A DNA stretch of 64,000 nt from UBA1479 sp040218445 (GTDB taxonomy: Bacteria > Pseudomonadota > Alphaproteobacteria > Rhodospirillales > Casp-alpha2), in contig JAVJRK010000011.1 of the NCBI GenBank assembly GCA_040218445.1, positions 186,001-250,000 on the forward strand, given 5' to 3'. Made by a program: the position numbers and the translations under genes. Positions 42,811 to 50,420 of this stretch are shown here, in pieces. The notes under the pieces are model-generated. The model was not told where the DNA came from. It did no database searches and was given only the letters and a program-made list of their open reading frames with translations. Numbering within the stretch: position 1 is the stretch's first letter; every line of letters starts with the position of its first letter.

Positions 42811-43815
42811 TTATTGGATGTAGCCGTTGGCACGGAACCATTCGACCGCATCGGCCAGGGCATCCCGCGCCGGGCGGGGGGTATATCCAAGCTCTTTCGC
42901 GGCCTTGTCCCAGCGGAAAAACATCTTCTTTTTCGCCATTCGCACCGAATCGGGGGCGACCATGGGTTCCGTCCCGCCGGTTAACCGGCACCAGGCTTCC
43001 GAGACATGGGCAATGGGCATGATCAGGCCCGTCGGCACCCCGAACAACGGCGGCCGCCCGCCCGTCAGTTCGGCAATGACGCCCAGAATATCGCTGAGCC
43101 CCATGTTTTCACCGCCCAGCACGTACCGCTCCCCGATCCGCCCCTTGCCGAAGGCCAACAGATGTCCCTCGGCAACGTCATCCACATGGGCCACGTTCAG
43201 CCCCGTATCCACATAAACGGGCATCTTGCCGTTCACCGCATCGACCACGATGCGCCCGGTCGGCGTCGGTTTGACGTCGCGCGGGCCGATCGGCGTGGAT
43301 GGGTTGACGATCACCACTGGCCAGCCTTCGGCCTTTGTCAGTTCCCGCACCCGTTCCTCGGCCCTGTATTTGGATTGCTTGTAAGGCCCGATCATGTCCG
43401 CATATGTCACGGCTGTGTCCTCGTCACCGGGCGTGCCGTCCCCCGGATTGCCCAGCACGGCGACCGACGAGGTATAGACGATGCGTTCCGCCCCGGCCTC
43501 CGCCGCAGCACGGATGATCGCCGCCGACCCGTCCACGTTGGCGCGGAACATGGCAGCGGGATCACGGGTCCAAATGCGGTAATCCGCCGCAACATGGTAA
43601 AGCGCGCGGCATCCTTGGACCGCTGGCGTCAAGGTTTCCGGAGCCAACAGATCACCCTCGACGACATCGACGTCCAAGCCGGCAATGTTGCGCCGGTCGC
43701 TGCCGGGACGCATGAGCACACGCACGGCTTCGCCTTTTTCCAACAGCCTGCGGACAACGGCGGCGCCGACGAACCCGCTGGCGCCGGTCACAAGATTGGG
43801 AGAACCATTTGTCAT
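42811..43815 (-). CDS. hpnA: HpnA hopanoid-associated NAD-dependent epimerase/dehydratase
   Basis: A 334-residue extended short-chain dehydrogenase. The nucleotide fold is LVTGASGFVGAAVVRRLL, and the catalytic pattern YKQSKYRAEERVREL gives the Y-x-x-x-K motif with S in VYTSSVAVLG. It matches the hopanoid-associated sugar epimerase HpnA, thought to work on a sugar-nucleotide or aldehyde intermediate of hopanoid tailing. It is divergent from ispH and followed on the same strand by the nucleotidyltransferase (gap of about 125 bases). The ATG is clear. Confidence 0.85.
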   Translation of the reverse strand: MTNGSPNLVTGASGFVGAAVVRRLLEKGEAVRVLMRPGSDRRNIAGLDVDVVEGDLLAPETLTPAVQGCRALYHVAADYRIWTRDPAAMFRANVDGSAAIIRAAAEAGAERIVYTSSVAVLGNPGDGTPGDEDTAVTYADMIGPYKQSKYRAEERVRELTKAEGWPVVIVNPSTPIGPRDVKPTPTGRIVVDAVNGKMPVYVDTGLNVAHVDDVAEGHLLAFGKGRIGERYVLGGENMGLSDILGVIAELTGGRPPLFGVPTGLIMPIAHVSEAWCRLTGGTEPMVAPDSVRMAKKKMFFRWDKAAKELGYTPRPARDALADAVEWFRANGYIQ

Positions 43816-43984
43816 GGCGGGGATTTAGGCCCCATAAATGTCACAATTTCCAGGGCAAATTGCCCTCAAACACACACTTGGCCCTTAACAACAGGCGCCC
43901 CTGCCCCCATGTTCCGTGAATTGCCTGTTTGCACTGCAATATCCTAAGGTTTACAAGGGACCCCTTCAGGATTAAGTGATCGCG

Positions 43985-44944
43985 ATGACCAAAAGCATGA
44001 AAATTCTACTCGCCAGTCCGCGCGGTTTCTGCGCCGGTGTTGAGCGCGCCATCGAAATCGTCGAACGGGCCCTGGAAATCCACGGCCCACCCGTCTATGT
44101 GCGCCACGAGATCGTGCACAATAAGCACGTCGTCGAATCGCTGCGCGCCAAGGGTGCGGTGTTTGTCGAGGAAGTGGATGATGTGCCCGATGGCGCCGTC
44201 ACCATCTTTTCCGCCCATGGCGTCGCTGAAAAGGTCGAGATCGAAGCCAACGACCGTGGCCTGCCCGTGATCGACGCAACCTGCCCGCTGGTATCCAAGG
44301 TCCATAAAGAGGGCCAAAATCATGCCAGCAAGGGCCGCGAAGTCATTCTGATCGGTCATGCCGGACACCCGGAAGTCGAAGGCACCCAAGGCCGTATCCC
44401 GGGTGGCGTGCTGCTGGTTCAAACGCCGGAAGACGTGGCGGAACTTACCGTCAAGGACCCGAACGCTCTGTCCTACGTGACGCAAACGACGCTCAGCGTC
44501 GATGAGACCCGCGATACCATCAACGCACTTAAGGATCGGTTTCCGACGATCGAAGGCCCCGACGTGAAAGACATCTGCTACGCCACGCAAAACCGCCAGC
44601 AGGCCGTACGCGACATGTGCGATAAGGTCGATCTGCTGCTCGTGGTCGGCGCCAAGAATTCTTCGAATTCCAACCGACTGCGCGAAATCGGCGCGGAAAT
44701 CGGCGTGCCGTCATACCTGATCGATGATGCCAGCATGCTCGATCCGGCTTGGTTAGACGACGTTGAAATCGTCGGCATCACGGCCGGGGCCTCGGCCCCC
44801 GAAGAATTGGTTCAGGAATTGATCCGCCGTCTGGGCGACTTCGGGGAAACCCGGGTTGAAGCGCTTACCGGGGTCGAAGAAAACATCGTATTCAAGCTGC
44901 CCAAGGAATTGAAACCGGGCAGCTTTGCAGCAACGGACGCTTAA
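43985..44944 (+). CDS. ispH: 4-hydroxy-3-methylbut-2-enyl diphosphate reductase
   Basis: A 319-residue iron-sulphur enzyme of the MEP pathway that makes isopentenyl and dimethylallyl diphosphate. The three cluster cysteines are in PRGFCAGVERAI, DATCPLVSKVHKEG and DICYATQNRQ. The HIS and other LytB motifs (AHGV, GHAGHPEVEGTQG) are present. An in-frame GTG lies nine bases upstream and ATG codons lie at 43985 and 43997, so the start is uncertain. It precedes hpnH with a 5-base gap, linking precursor supply to hopanoids. Confidence 0.95.
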   Translation: MTKSMKILLASPRGFCAGVERAIEIVERALEIHGPPVYVRHEIVHNKHVVESLRAKGAVFVEEVDDVPDGAVTIFSAHGVAEKVEIEANDRGLPVIDATCPLVSKVHKEGQNHASKGREVILIGHAGHPEVEGTQGRIPGGVLLVQTPEDVAELTVKDPNALSYVTQTTLSVDETRDTINALKDRFPTIEGPDVKDICYATQNRQQAVRDMCDKVDLLLVVGAKNSSNSNRLREIGAEIGVPSYLIDDASMLDPAWLDDVEIVGITAGASAPEELVQELIRRLGDFGETRVEALTGVEENIVFKLPKELKPGSFAATDA

Positions 44945-44949
44945 AACTC

Positions 44950-46092
44950 ATGGCAGTTCCTCTTATTCAGCAGATCCGTGTCGGCGCCTACATCATGGGC
45001 AAAAAGCTCCGTGGCGTGGATAAATACCCCCTGGTTTTGATGCTGGAGCCCCTGTTCCGGTGCAATTTGGCCTGTCCCGGCTGCGGCAAAATCGATTACG
45101 AGGACGACATCCTCAACAAACGCTTGTCCGTCAAGGAATGCCTTGACGCGGTCGATGATTGCGGCGCCCCCATCGTTTCGATCCCGGGCGGCGAGCCTTT
45201 GATCCACAAGGACATCAAGGCGGTTGTCGAAGGCATCGTGGCGCGTAAGAAGTTCGTTTATCTGTGCACCAACGCACTGCTTCTGGAAAAGAAGCTCGAT
45301 ATGTTCACACCCACGCCGTATCTGACCTTCTCGGTCCATTTGGACGGCATGGAAGAGCATCACGACAAGGCCGTAGACCAGCCCGGCACCTTCAAGCGCG
45401 CCGTCTCGGCCATCCGCGAAGCCAAGCGCCGCGGCTTCCGCGTCAACGTCAACTGCACCCTGTTCGACCAAATGTCGGCCACCGAAGCAGCGGAATTCTT
45501 CGATTTCTGCACCCATGACCTGGGTGTCGAGGGCATTACCGTCTCGCCGGGCTATGCCTACGAGCGGGCACCCGATCAGGAACATTTCCTGTCCCGCAAG
45601 AAGACCAAACAATTGTTCCGCGACGTGTTCAAGCACGAAGGTGCCAAGAAATGGCGGTTCAGCCAGTCGACCCTGTTCCTCGACTTCCTGGCCGGCAACC
45701 AGTCCTACAAATGTACGCCCTGGGGCAACCCGACGCGCAACATCTTCGGCTGGCAAAAACCCTGCTACCTGCTGAACGAAGGCTATGCCGACACGTTCCA
45801 GGAACTCATGGACAGCGTCGAATGGGACAAATACGGCACCGGCAACTACGAAAAATGCGCCGACTGCATGGTCCATTGCGGATACGAGCCGACGGCCGTG
45901 ACCGACACCGTGTCGCATCCCCTGAAGGCGCTTAAGGTCTTCCTGAAGGGCGTCAATACGGACGGCGAAATGGCACCGGAAATCAACCTGGACAATCAGC
46001 GCCCAGCCGAATTCGTGTTCGAAGGGCTGGTCAAGACGCTGAGCCAGAAGATGGAAGAAAAGGCTGCGGCCGACAAAGAACGGGCTGCATAA
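44950..46092 (+). CDS. hpnH: HpnH radical SAM adenosylhopene synthase
   Basis: A 380-residue radical SAM protein. The cluster-binding motif is CNLACPGC near residue 38, and the glycine-rich SAM loop is SIPGGEPLIH. A C-terminal cysteine-containing region (CADCMVHCGYEP) is typical. HpnH adds the 5'-deoxyadenosyl radical to hopene (diploptene) to give adenosylhopane, the first step of side-chain extension. It is translationally close to ispH (a 5-base gap). The next steps are HpnG and later enzymes at 49.7 kb, beyond the metal-related genes. Confidence 0.95.
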   Translation: MAVPLIQQIRVGAYIMGKKLRGVDKYPLVLMLEPLFRCNLACPGCGKIDYEDDILNKRLSVKECLDAVDDCGAPIVSIPGGEPLIHKDIKAVVEGIVARKKFVYLCTNALLLEKKLDMFTPTPYLTFSVHLDGMEEHHDKAVDQPGTFKRAVSAIREAKRRGFRVNVNCTLFDQMSATEAAEFFDFCTHDLGVEGITVSPGYAYERAPDQEHFLSRKKTKQLFRDVFKHEGAKKWRFSQSTLFLDFLAGNQSYKCTPWGNPTRNIFGWQKPCYLLNEGYADTFQELMDSVEWDKYGTGNYEKCADCMVHCGYEPTAVTDTVSHPLKALKVFLKGVNTDGEMAPEINLDNQRPAEFVFEGLVKTLSQKMEEKAAADKERAA

Positions 46093-46181
46093 CCCTCCCC
46101 TCTACGCCCGTCAATGTGAACCGCTTGACCTAAATTCCGGAACGAAATGGCCGGCGTTGGCCACAAGTTGCTATCGAAGGT

Positions 46182-46634
46182 TCAGATTAAATTCAGCGTG
46201 ATCGCGGCGACCGTCAGATATCTAGCGGTCTTGGCTACGGCGACGAGTGCCAGAAAACTCCAAAATGGTTCGCGAAGAACGCCCGCCGCCAGGGTCAACG
46301 GATCGCCGATGAACGGCATCCAACTGAGGAGAAGGCTCCACCGACCGTAATGATGATACCAGCCGACGGCTTTGTCCAATTGTTCTGGTTTTGCCGGAAA
46401 CCACTTACGGTTTCTGAAATGCTCGATCCATCGGCCAAGCACCCAATTGACGACGGCCCCGAGTGTGTTGCCCAGGCTGGCGAAGGCAATCAGCAACGAT
46501 AGTTTGTAATCGCCCGATAAAATGAGCCCGACAAGGCCAATTTCCGATTGGGCAGGTAGGATCGTGGCCGCAAGGAAGGCAATGCCGAATAGTCCAAGAT
46601 AAATGCCGATATCATCCAAAACGCGGTCCTTCAC
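46182..46634 (-). CDS. YqaA-type small DedA/VTT membrane protein
   Basis: A 150-residue protein with a GTG start. It holds four to five hydrophobic stretches and the re-entrant signature LPAQSEIGLVGLILSGDY and GNTLGAVVNWVLGRWIEHF, which are characteristic of the YqaA branch of the VTT superfamily. The C-terminal part has PFIGDPLTLAAGVLREPFW. Function is unknown; related proteins are implicated in membrane-lipid or ion movement. It converges on hpnH and is 32 bases from the divergent His-rich gene. Confidence 0.8.
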   Translation of the reverse strand: MKDRVLDDIGIYLGLFGIAFLAATILPAQSEIGLVGLILSGDYKLSLLIAFASLGNTLGAVVNWVLGRWIEHFRNRKWFPAKPEQLDKAVGWYHHYGRWSLLLSWMPFIGDPLTLAAGVLREPFWSFLALVAVAKTARYLTVAAITLNLI

Positions 46635-46666
46635 TGCCTGATTGTTGATGACCAGATAGCAGTGAA

Positions 46667-47062
46667 ATGTTAGACAGCACTATGTTTTTCCGGGTGAAAA
46701 ATCGGCATGGCTTCACTGTCTTGCTTCTTGCGGCCTTTGTGATTTCGGCACTTTTCGGGTCGTTGGCCCATGCCAATATCACCGAAGATTTCCTGACAAT
46801 CAGTCAGGATCAACGAAGCGCGCCACCTGTCGATCAATATGAGATAGATCACGGCCACAGCCACGATACCGATTGGCCGGAAGAGCGCGATCAACAACAC
46901 TCTCATAAGCACAACCCAATTGATCATTCGCACGAAATTCCCGGCATCACCGTCTTTCCACTTGGTGCACTGGGGAATGATATGGGCGGCGCCTATCTTG
47001 CCGTTTATGAACAGCGCCATGGATATGCGCCGGACTGCATAGACCGCCCCCCTCGTCGTTGA
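46667..47062 (+). CDS. Small secreted histidine-rich protein
   Basis: A 131-residue protein with a signal peptide (FTVLLLAAFVISALFGSLAHA). The mature part is rich in His and Asp (HGHSHDTDW, QQHSHKHNPIDHSHE), a likely metal chelator. No wider homology was recognised. It opens a small operon with the HupE/UreJ-type protein and a membrane-anchored protein. Zinc or nickel sequestration in the periplasm is inferred. The ATG at 46667 is likely; another is at 46682. Confidence 0.65.
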   Translation: MLDSTMFFRVKNRHGFTVLLLAAFVISALFGSLAHANITEDFLTISQDQRSAPPVDQYEIDHGHSHDTDWPEERDQQHSHKHNPIDHSHEIPGITVFPLGALGNDMGGAYLAVYEQRHGYAPDCIDRPPRR

Positions 47063-47120
47063 ACCTTTCCCGCCCGGGTCGGGCATCGGAAACATATTTC
47101 AACGAACGAGGACTATTCCC

Positions 47121-47855
47121 ATGAATAATTATCGTTGCGGAGAAGTTTTGCGGCTCAAGGCCGTAAAGCGAACCCCGCTATTCACCTTTGGCATCCTTGC
47201 GATGCTTGCTGTGTGGTGGCCCGACACAGCGCTCGCGCATGCCGTCACGCAGGGCGACAAAGGCTACATTCAGGAAATTTACGGGGTTCATCTGATCCCG
47301 TTTACGTATCTCGGAGCCAAGCACATGGTCACCGGATACGACCATATCCTGTTTCTGTTCGGCGTGATCTTCTTCCTTTATCGGATGAAGGATATCGCCA
47401 TCTACGTCAGCCTTTTCGCGCTGGGCCATTCTCTGACCATGATCACCGGCGTCATGCTGAACTTCGGCATCAACGCCTTCATTATCGACGCCATTATCGG
47501 CCTTTCCATCGTCTACAAGGCGCTCGATAACCTCGGCGCCTATCAGCGGTGGTTCGGTTTCCAGCCGAATACCAAGGCCGTGACCTTGATGTTTGGCCTT
47601 TGCCACGGCTTGGGTCTGGCTTCGAAGGTCATCGAATACAACATCGCCGAAGACGGGCTTCTGCCGAATCTGATCGCCTTCAACGTCGGTGTCGAACTCG
47701 GTCAGCTTTTGGCCCTCGCTGCGATCCTGATCGCAATGGGCTGGTGGCGTCGAACCGAGAGCTTCCACCGTTACGCCTATACCGCGAACGTCGCCATGAT
47801 GGCGGCGGGCTTCGTCTTCATCGGTATGCACCTTACCGGCTACGCTATTTCCTGA
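47121..47855 (+). CDS. HupE/UreJ-family metal permease
   Basis: A 244-residue membrane protein with about six spans. It has an N-terminal signal-like segment ending AHAVTQGDKG, and the family motif KHMVTGYDHILFLFGVIFF. The regions FALGHSLTMITGVM and FGLCHGLGLASKVIEYN follow. Related proteins move nickel or cobalt for hydrogenase or urease; none of those enzymes is in the window, so the metal could be another. GAGGAC precedes the ATG. Its neighbours are the His-rich protein and the anchored protein, all on one strand. Confidence 0.85.
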   Translation: MNNYRCGEVLRLKAVKRTPLFTFGILAMLAVWWPDTALAHAVTQGDKGYIQEIYGVHLIPFTYLGAKHMVTGYDHILFLFGVIFFLYRMKDIAIYVSLFALGHSLTMITGVMLNFGINAFIIDAIIGLSIVYKALDNLGAYQRWFGFQPNTKAVTLMFGLCHGLGLASKVIEYNIAEDGLLPNLIAFNVGVELGQLLALAAILIAMGWWRRTESFHRYAYTANVAMMAAGFVFIGMHLTGYAIS

Positions 47856-47871
47856 GTTACGGAGAAATCAC

Positions 47872-48495
47872 ATGTACAACGCTGAAAAACCGCATCCGGA
47901 TGAGTTGCCGTCAACGGCGCAGCTCATTCGCTCGACCGTCATCGCAATTGTTGCCGCCGCCATCATTTTGATCACCATCGTCCTGCCCTCCGAATACGGC
48001 ATTGACCCGACCGGCGCGGGCAAGGCCATCGGCTTGACCGAAATGGGTGAGATCAAACAAGAGCTTTCCAAGGAGGCGGAGGCTGATCATCGGTCATCCC
48101 TGCCGGATCGTGGCGAGCCCGGATTGATTAGTCGCCTGTTGGGCGTCTTTATCGGGACGGCCCATGCCCAGGAAAAAGAACCCTGGAAAGACGAAGTTCG
48201 GTTCGAGTTGAAGCCGAAAGAAACCCATGAGCTGAAGGTGACCATGAAAGAAGGCGAGGTCACCGAATTCGAAATGATCGTGGAGGGAGGCCGTGTGAAC
48301 TTCGATCTTCATGCACACGCCGGCGGCAAAAACGCCTCATACGAAAAAGCCCGCGGCTCCACCGGATCGAAGGGTAAGATCGTCGCGGCGTTTGACGGCG
48401 ATCACGGTTGGTTCTGGCGCAATCGCGACAGAAAAACAGTGACGATCACCCTCAGGCTGCGGGGGGCCTACAGCGCCTCAAAAGAGTTCAAGTAA
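47872..48495 (+). CDS. Membrane-anchored periplasmic protein in the HupE operon
   Basis: A 207-residue protein of unknown function. One N-terminal span (TVIAIVAAAIILITIVLPSE) is followed by a linker and a soluble domain with a beta-rich C-terminus (EVRFELKPKETHELKVTM). I recall similar proteins being found beside HupE/UreJ genes under the label transmembrane anchor protein. CGGAGAA precedes the ATG, and the gap to the previous gene is 16 bases. An accessory role for the neighbouring permease is inferred. Confidence 0.65.
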   Translation: MYNAEKPHPDELPSTAQLIRSTVIAIVAAAIILITIVLPSEYGIDPTGAGKAIGLTEMGEIKQELSKEAEADHRSSLPDRGEPGLISRLLGVFIGTAHAQEKEPWKDEVRFELKPKETHELKVTMKEGEVTEFEMIVEGGRVNFDLHAHAGGKNASYEKARGSTGSKGKIVAAFDGDHGWFWRNRDRKTVTITLRLRGAYSASKEFK

Positions 48496-48508
48496 TAGGT
48501 TGCCCGGG

Positions 48509-48537
48509 GTGCGGGCCGCCTGAACAGCGGTCCGCAC
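48509..48537. terminator. Hairpin between convergent genes
   Basis: GTGCGGGCCGC pairs with GCGGTCCGCAC over 11 positions with one G-T pair and a 7-base loop. No strong T run follows on the plus strand. It sits between the anchored-protein stop and the EamA transporter stop, so a shared terminator is likely. Confidence 0.55.
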
Positions 48538-48571
48538 TTCCCGCCTGCTGCCCCCGAATCACCAACCCATG

Positions 48572-49612
48572 TTAGTGGTCGTGCTGATGATGGGCGTCCG
48601 GATAGTGTGGGTGCTTATGGCGCATGGGCTCGTGACGATGCCGGTGCACGTGGGGCCCTTTCGGTATCACGTCGTGATGATGATCGTGATGTTCGTCATG
48701 AACATGCACATGAGCATGCTCCATCGCTTCATGCGTATGTTCATGGTCATGGACCTCGGTCAGATGCAGCCAGACCCCAAACCCCATCAACAGGCCCGCG
48801 ATCAGTAACTGGACCGTCACGGCCTCACCCAGCAGGGGGATCGCAACGATCGCGCCGACGAAGGGGGCTGTCGAAAAGTAGGCGCCGGTGCGAGCCGTCC
48901 CCAGGCCCCGCAAGGCCACCACAAACAACGTCAGACTGACGCCATAGCCGAGAAAACCGATGATCCCGGCGGACAGGGCAGGAGCCAGCCCAGGCATCTT
49001 GGCCCCAAGGGCCAGCGCAATGGCCGTATTCGTCGTTCCCGCGATCAACCCCTTGAGGGTCGTGATCTGCTGCGCATCCGAGAGGGAGACCTTGCGGGTC
49101 AGGTTGTTGTCGACCCCCCAACAGAAGCAGGCCCCGAGGATCGCCAGGGGCGGCCATAGCCGGTCGATGTTGAGCGACCCGCTCCAGGACAGAACGACGG
49201 CTCCGGCGACGATGGCGGCCATACCAAACGCGATGCGCCGGTCGAAATTTTCCTTGAAGACAAACCAGGCGAGCAAGGCGGTGAACACGCCTTCGGCATT
49301 GAGAAGCAGAGACGCCGACGCGCCGGACGTACCCGTGAGGCCTACCATCAGCAAGACCGGACCGGCCACCCCGCCTGCCGCGATCGCGCCCATCAACCAT
49401 GGCCAATCACTTTTGTTCAGTTTAGCCTTAGGGCCTTTGCTAAAAAGGCTCAGCAGACCAAGACCTATCCCAGCGCCCAAATAAAGCAGTCCTGCCAGCA
49501 GCCACGGGCCGATATCCATCAATAGGAACTTGGCAAACGGCGTGCTGACCCCAAACAACAGGGCGGATAGCAGAGCAGCGGTAACAGCTGAAACATTAGG
49601 CTTCATGGCCAA
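48572..49612 (-). CDS. EamA-type (DMT) transporter with histidine-rich C-terminal tail
   Basis: A 346-residue ten-span transporter with two EamA repeats (AALLSALLFGVSTPFAKFLL and AGIIGFLGYGVSLTLFVVAL). The last 60 residues are cytosolic or periplasmic and extremely His-rich (HDHEHTHEAMEHAHVHVHD, then HHDHHHDVI). Such tails bind Zn, Ni or Co and are common in metal transporters, but are not usual in the EamA family. So metal export, or export of a metal-linked metabolite, is inferred. It is convergent with the HupE operon and lies before hpnG. Confidence 0.82.
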   Translation of the reverse strand: MAMKPNVSAVTAALLSALLFGVSTPFAKFLLMDIGPWLLAGLLYLGAGIGLGLLSLFSKGPKAKLNKSDWPWLMGAIAAGGVAGPVLLMVGLTGTSGASASLLLNAEGVFTALLAWFVFKENFDRRIAFGMAAIVAGAVVLSWSGSLNIDRLWPPLAILGACFCWGVDNNLTRKVSLSDAQQITTLKGLIAGTTNTAIALALGAKMPGLAPALSAGIIGFLGYGVSLTLFVVALRGLGTARTGAYFSTAPFVGAIVAIPLLGEAVTVQLLIAGLLMGFGVWLHLTEVHDHEHTHEAMEHAHVHVHDEHHDHHHDVIPKGPHVHRHRHEPMRHKHPHYPDAHHQHDH

Positions 49613-49699
49613 ATTTTACGCTCACGCATTCATTTGGCAACCAAACTAGCAGTTATTTTGTGCTGGGCCGTAAGTCCGCTCTGGGCCAAACGCGGCTTC

Positions 49700-50407
49700 T
49701 TAGCCTGTGGAGTTCCTGCCTTCATCAAAGGCGAAACTTGCTCCGAGGCGTCCAGCCACGCGGCGTAGGACTTTCAAAGCCCGCGTGCTGCCCCGCCCCA
49801 GCGACAACAGCTTGCCGATATCGCCCGGATGACGGGCCAAGTTCTTCAACAGGCGCACGCCGTCCGTGCCGCCCGTGGCGGAAACGATTTCGTCCGTCCA
49901 TTCCGGCAATTGTGTGCCGGCCGTGTCGGAAACAGCACGAATGACGGCAAACGGCCGCCCGGCCTTACGCGCAGCCTGACCCACCGCATAGCTTTCCATA
50001 TCGACGGCATCCGCGCCCGTATTGGCGCGCAGCACGGATTTACGCCGGGGTCCGGCAACGATGGCCGTCGAATGCGCCAAGGTTGCTTCCTTGCGCACGA
50101 CCTCATCCCCCAGGGCTTGTTCAAGACGACCCGACCAATCCGGATCACAGGTCAGGCTTTTGCCCCCGGCGGCAATGATGCGCGCGGGTACGATCAAGTC
50201 CCCCGCTTTCAGTTCCGGGTCAAGGCCACCGCAAAGCCCGAAGCTCAAAACGCCCAAAGCACCCTTGGCGAACATTTCCGCCGCCAGTTCACGCGCACGT
50301 TCGGGATCGGCGCCGGCCGTACCGACCATCAGGTCGTCATTATCCGCAATGTCGGAAAGACAGGCCGCCTCGCGAAGTACACCGGTGATGATGCCGATCG
50401 GGGCCAT
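49700..50407 (-). CDS. hpnG: HpnG hopanoid nucleosidase/phosphorylase
   Basis: A 235-residue protein of the purine-nucleoside phosphorylase / MTA nucleosidase fold (GIITGVLREAAC, GALGVLSFGLCGGLDPELKA, and VDMESYAVGQAAR for substrate binding). It removes adenine from adenosylhopane to give phosphoribosyl- or ribosyl-hopane. It starts 13 bases after the Shc stop on the same strand. The family also includes housekeeping MTA nucleosidase, but context and the loss of some PNP residues point to HpnG. Confidence 0.87.
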   Translation of the reverse strand: MAPIGIITGVLREAACLSDIADNDDLMVGTAGADPERARELAAEMFAKGALGVLSFGLCGGLDPELKAGDLIVPARIIAAGGKSLTCDPDWSGRLEQALGDEVVRKEATLAHSTAIVAGPRRKSVLRANTGADAVDMESYAVGQAARKAGRPFAVIRAVSDTAGTQLPEWTDEIVSATGGTDGVRLLKNLARHPGDIGKLLSLGRGSTRALKVLRRVAGRLGASFAFDEGRNSTG

Positions 50408-50420
50408 CGCTTCGGGCCGA

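Noticed and set aside
46655..46685. Possible Zur-like site (GAAATGTTA) before the His-rich gene
   Set aside because: Only one half is present and no inverted partner follows at the right distance.
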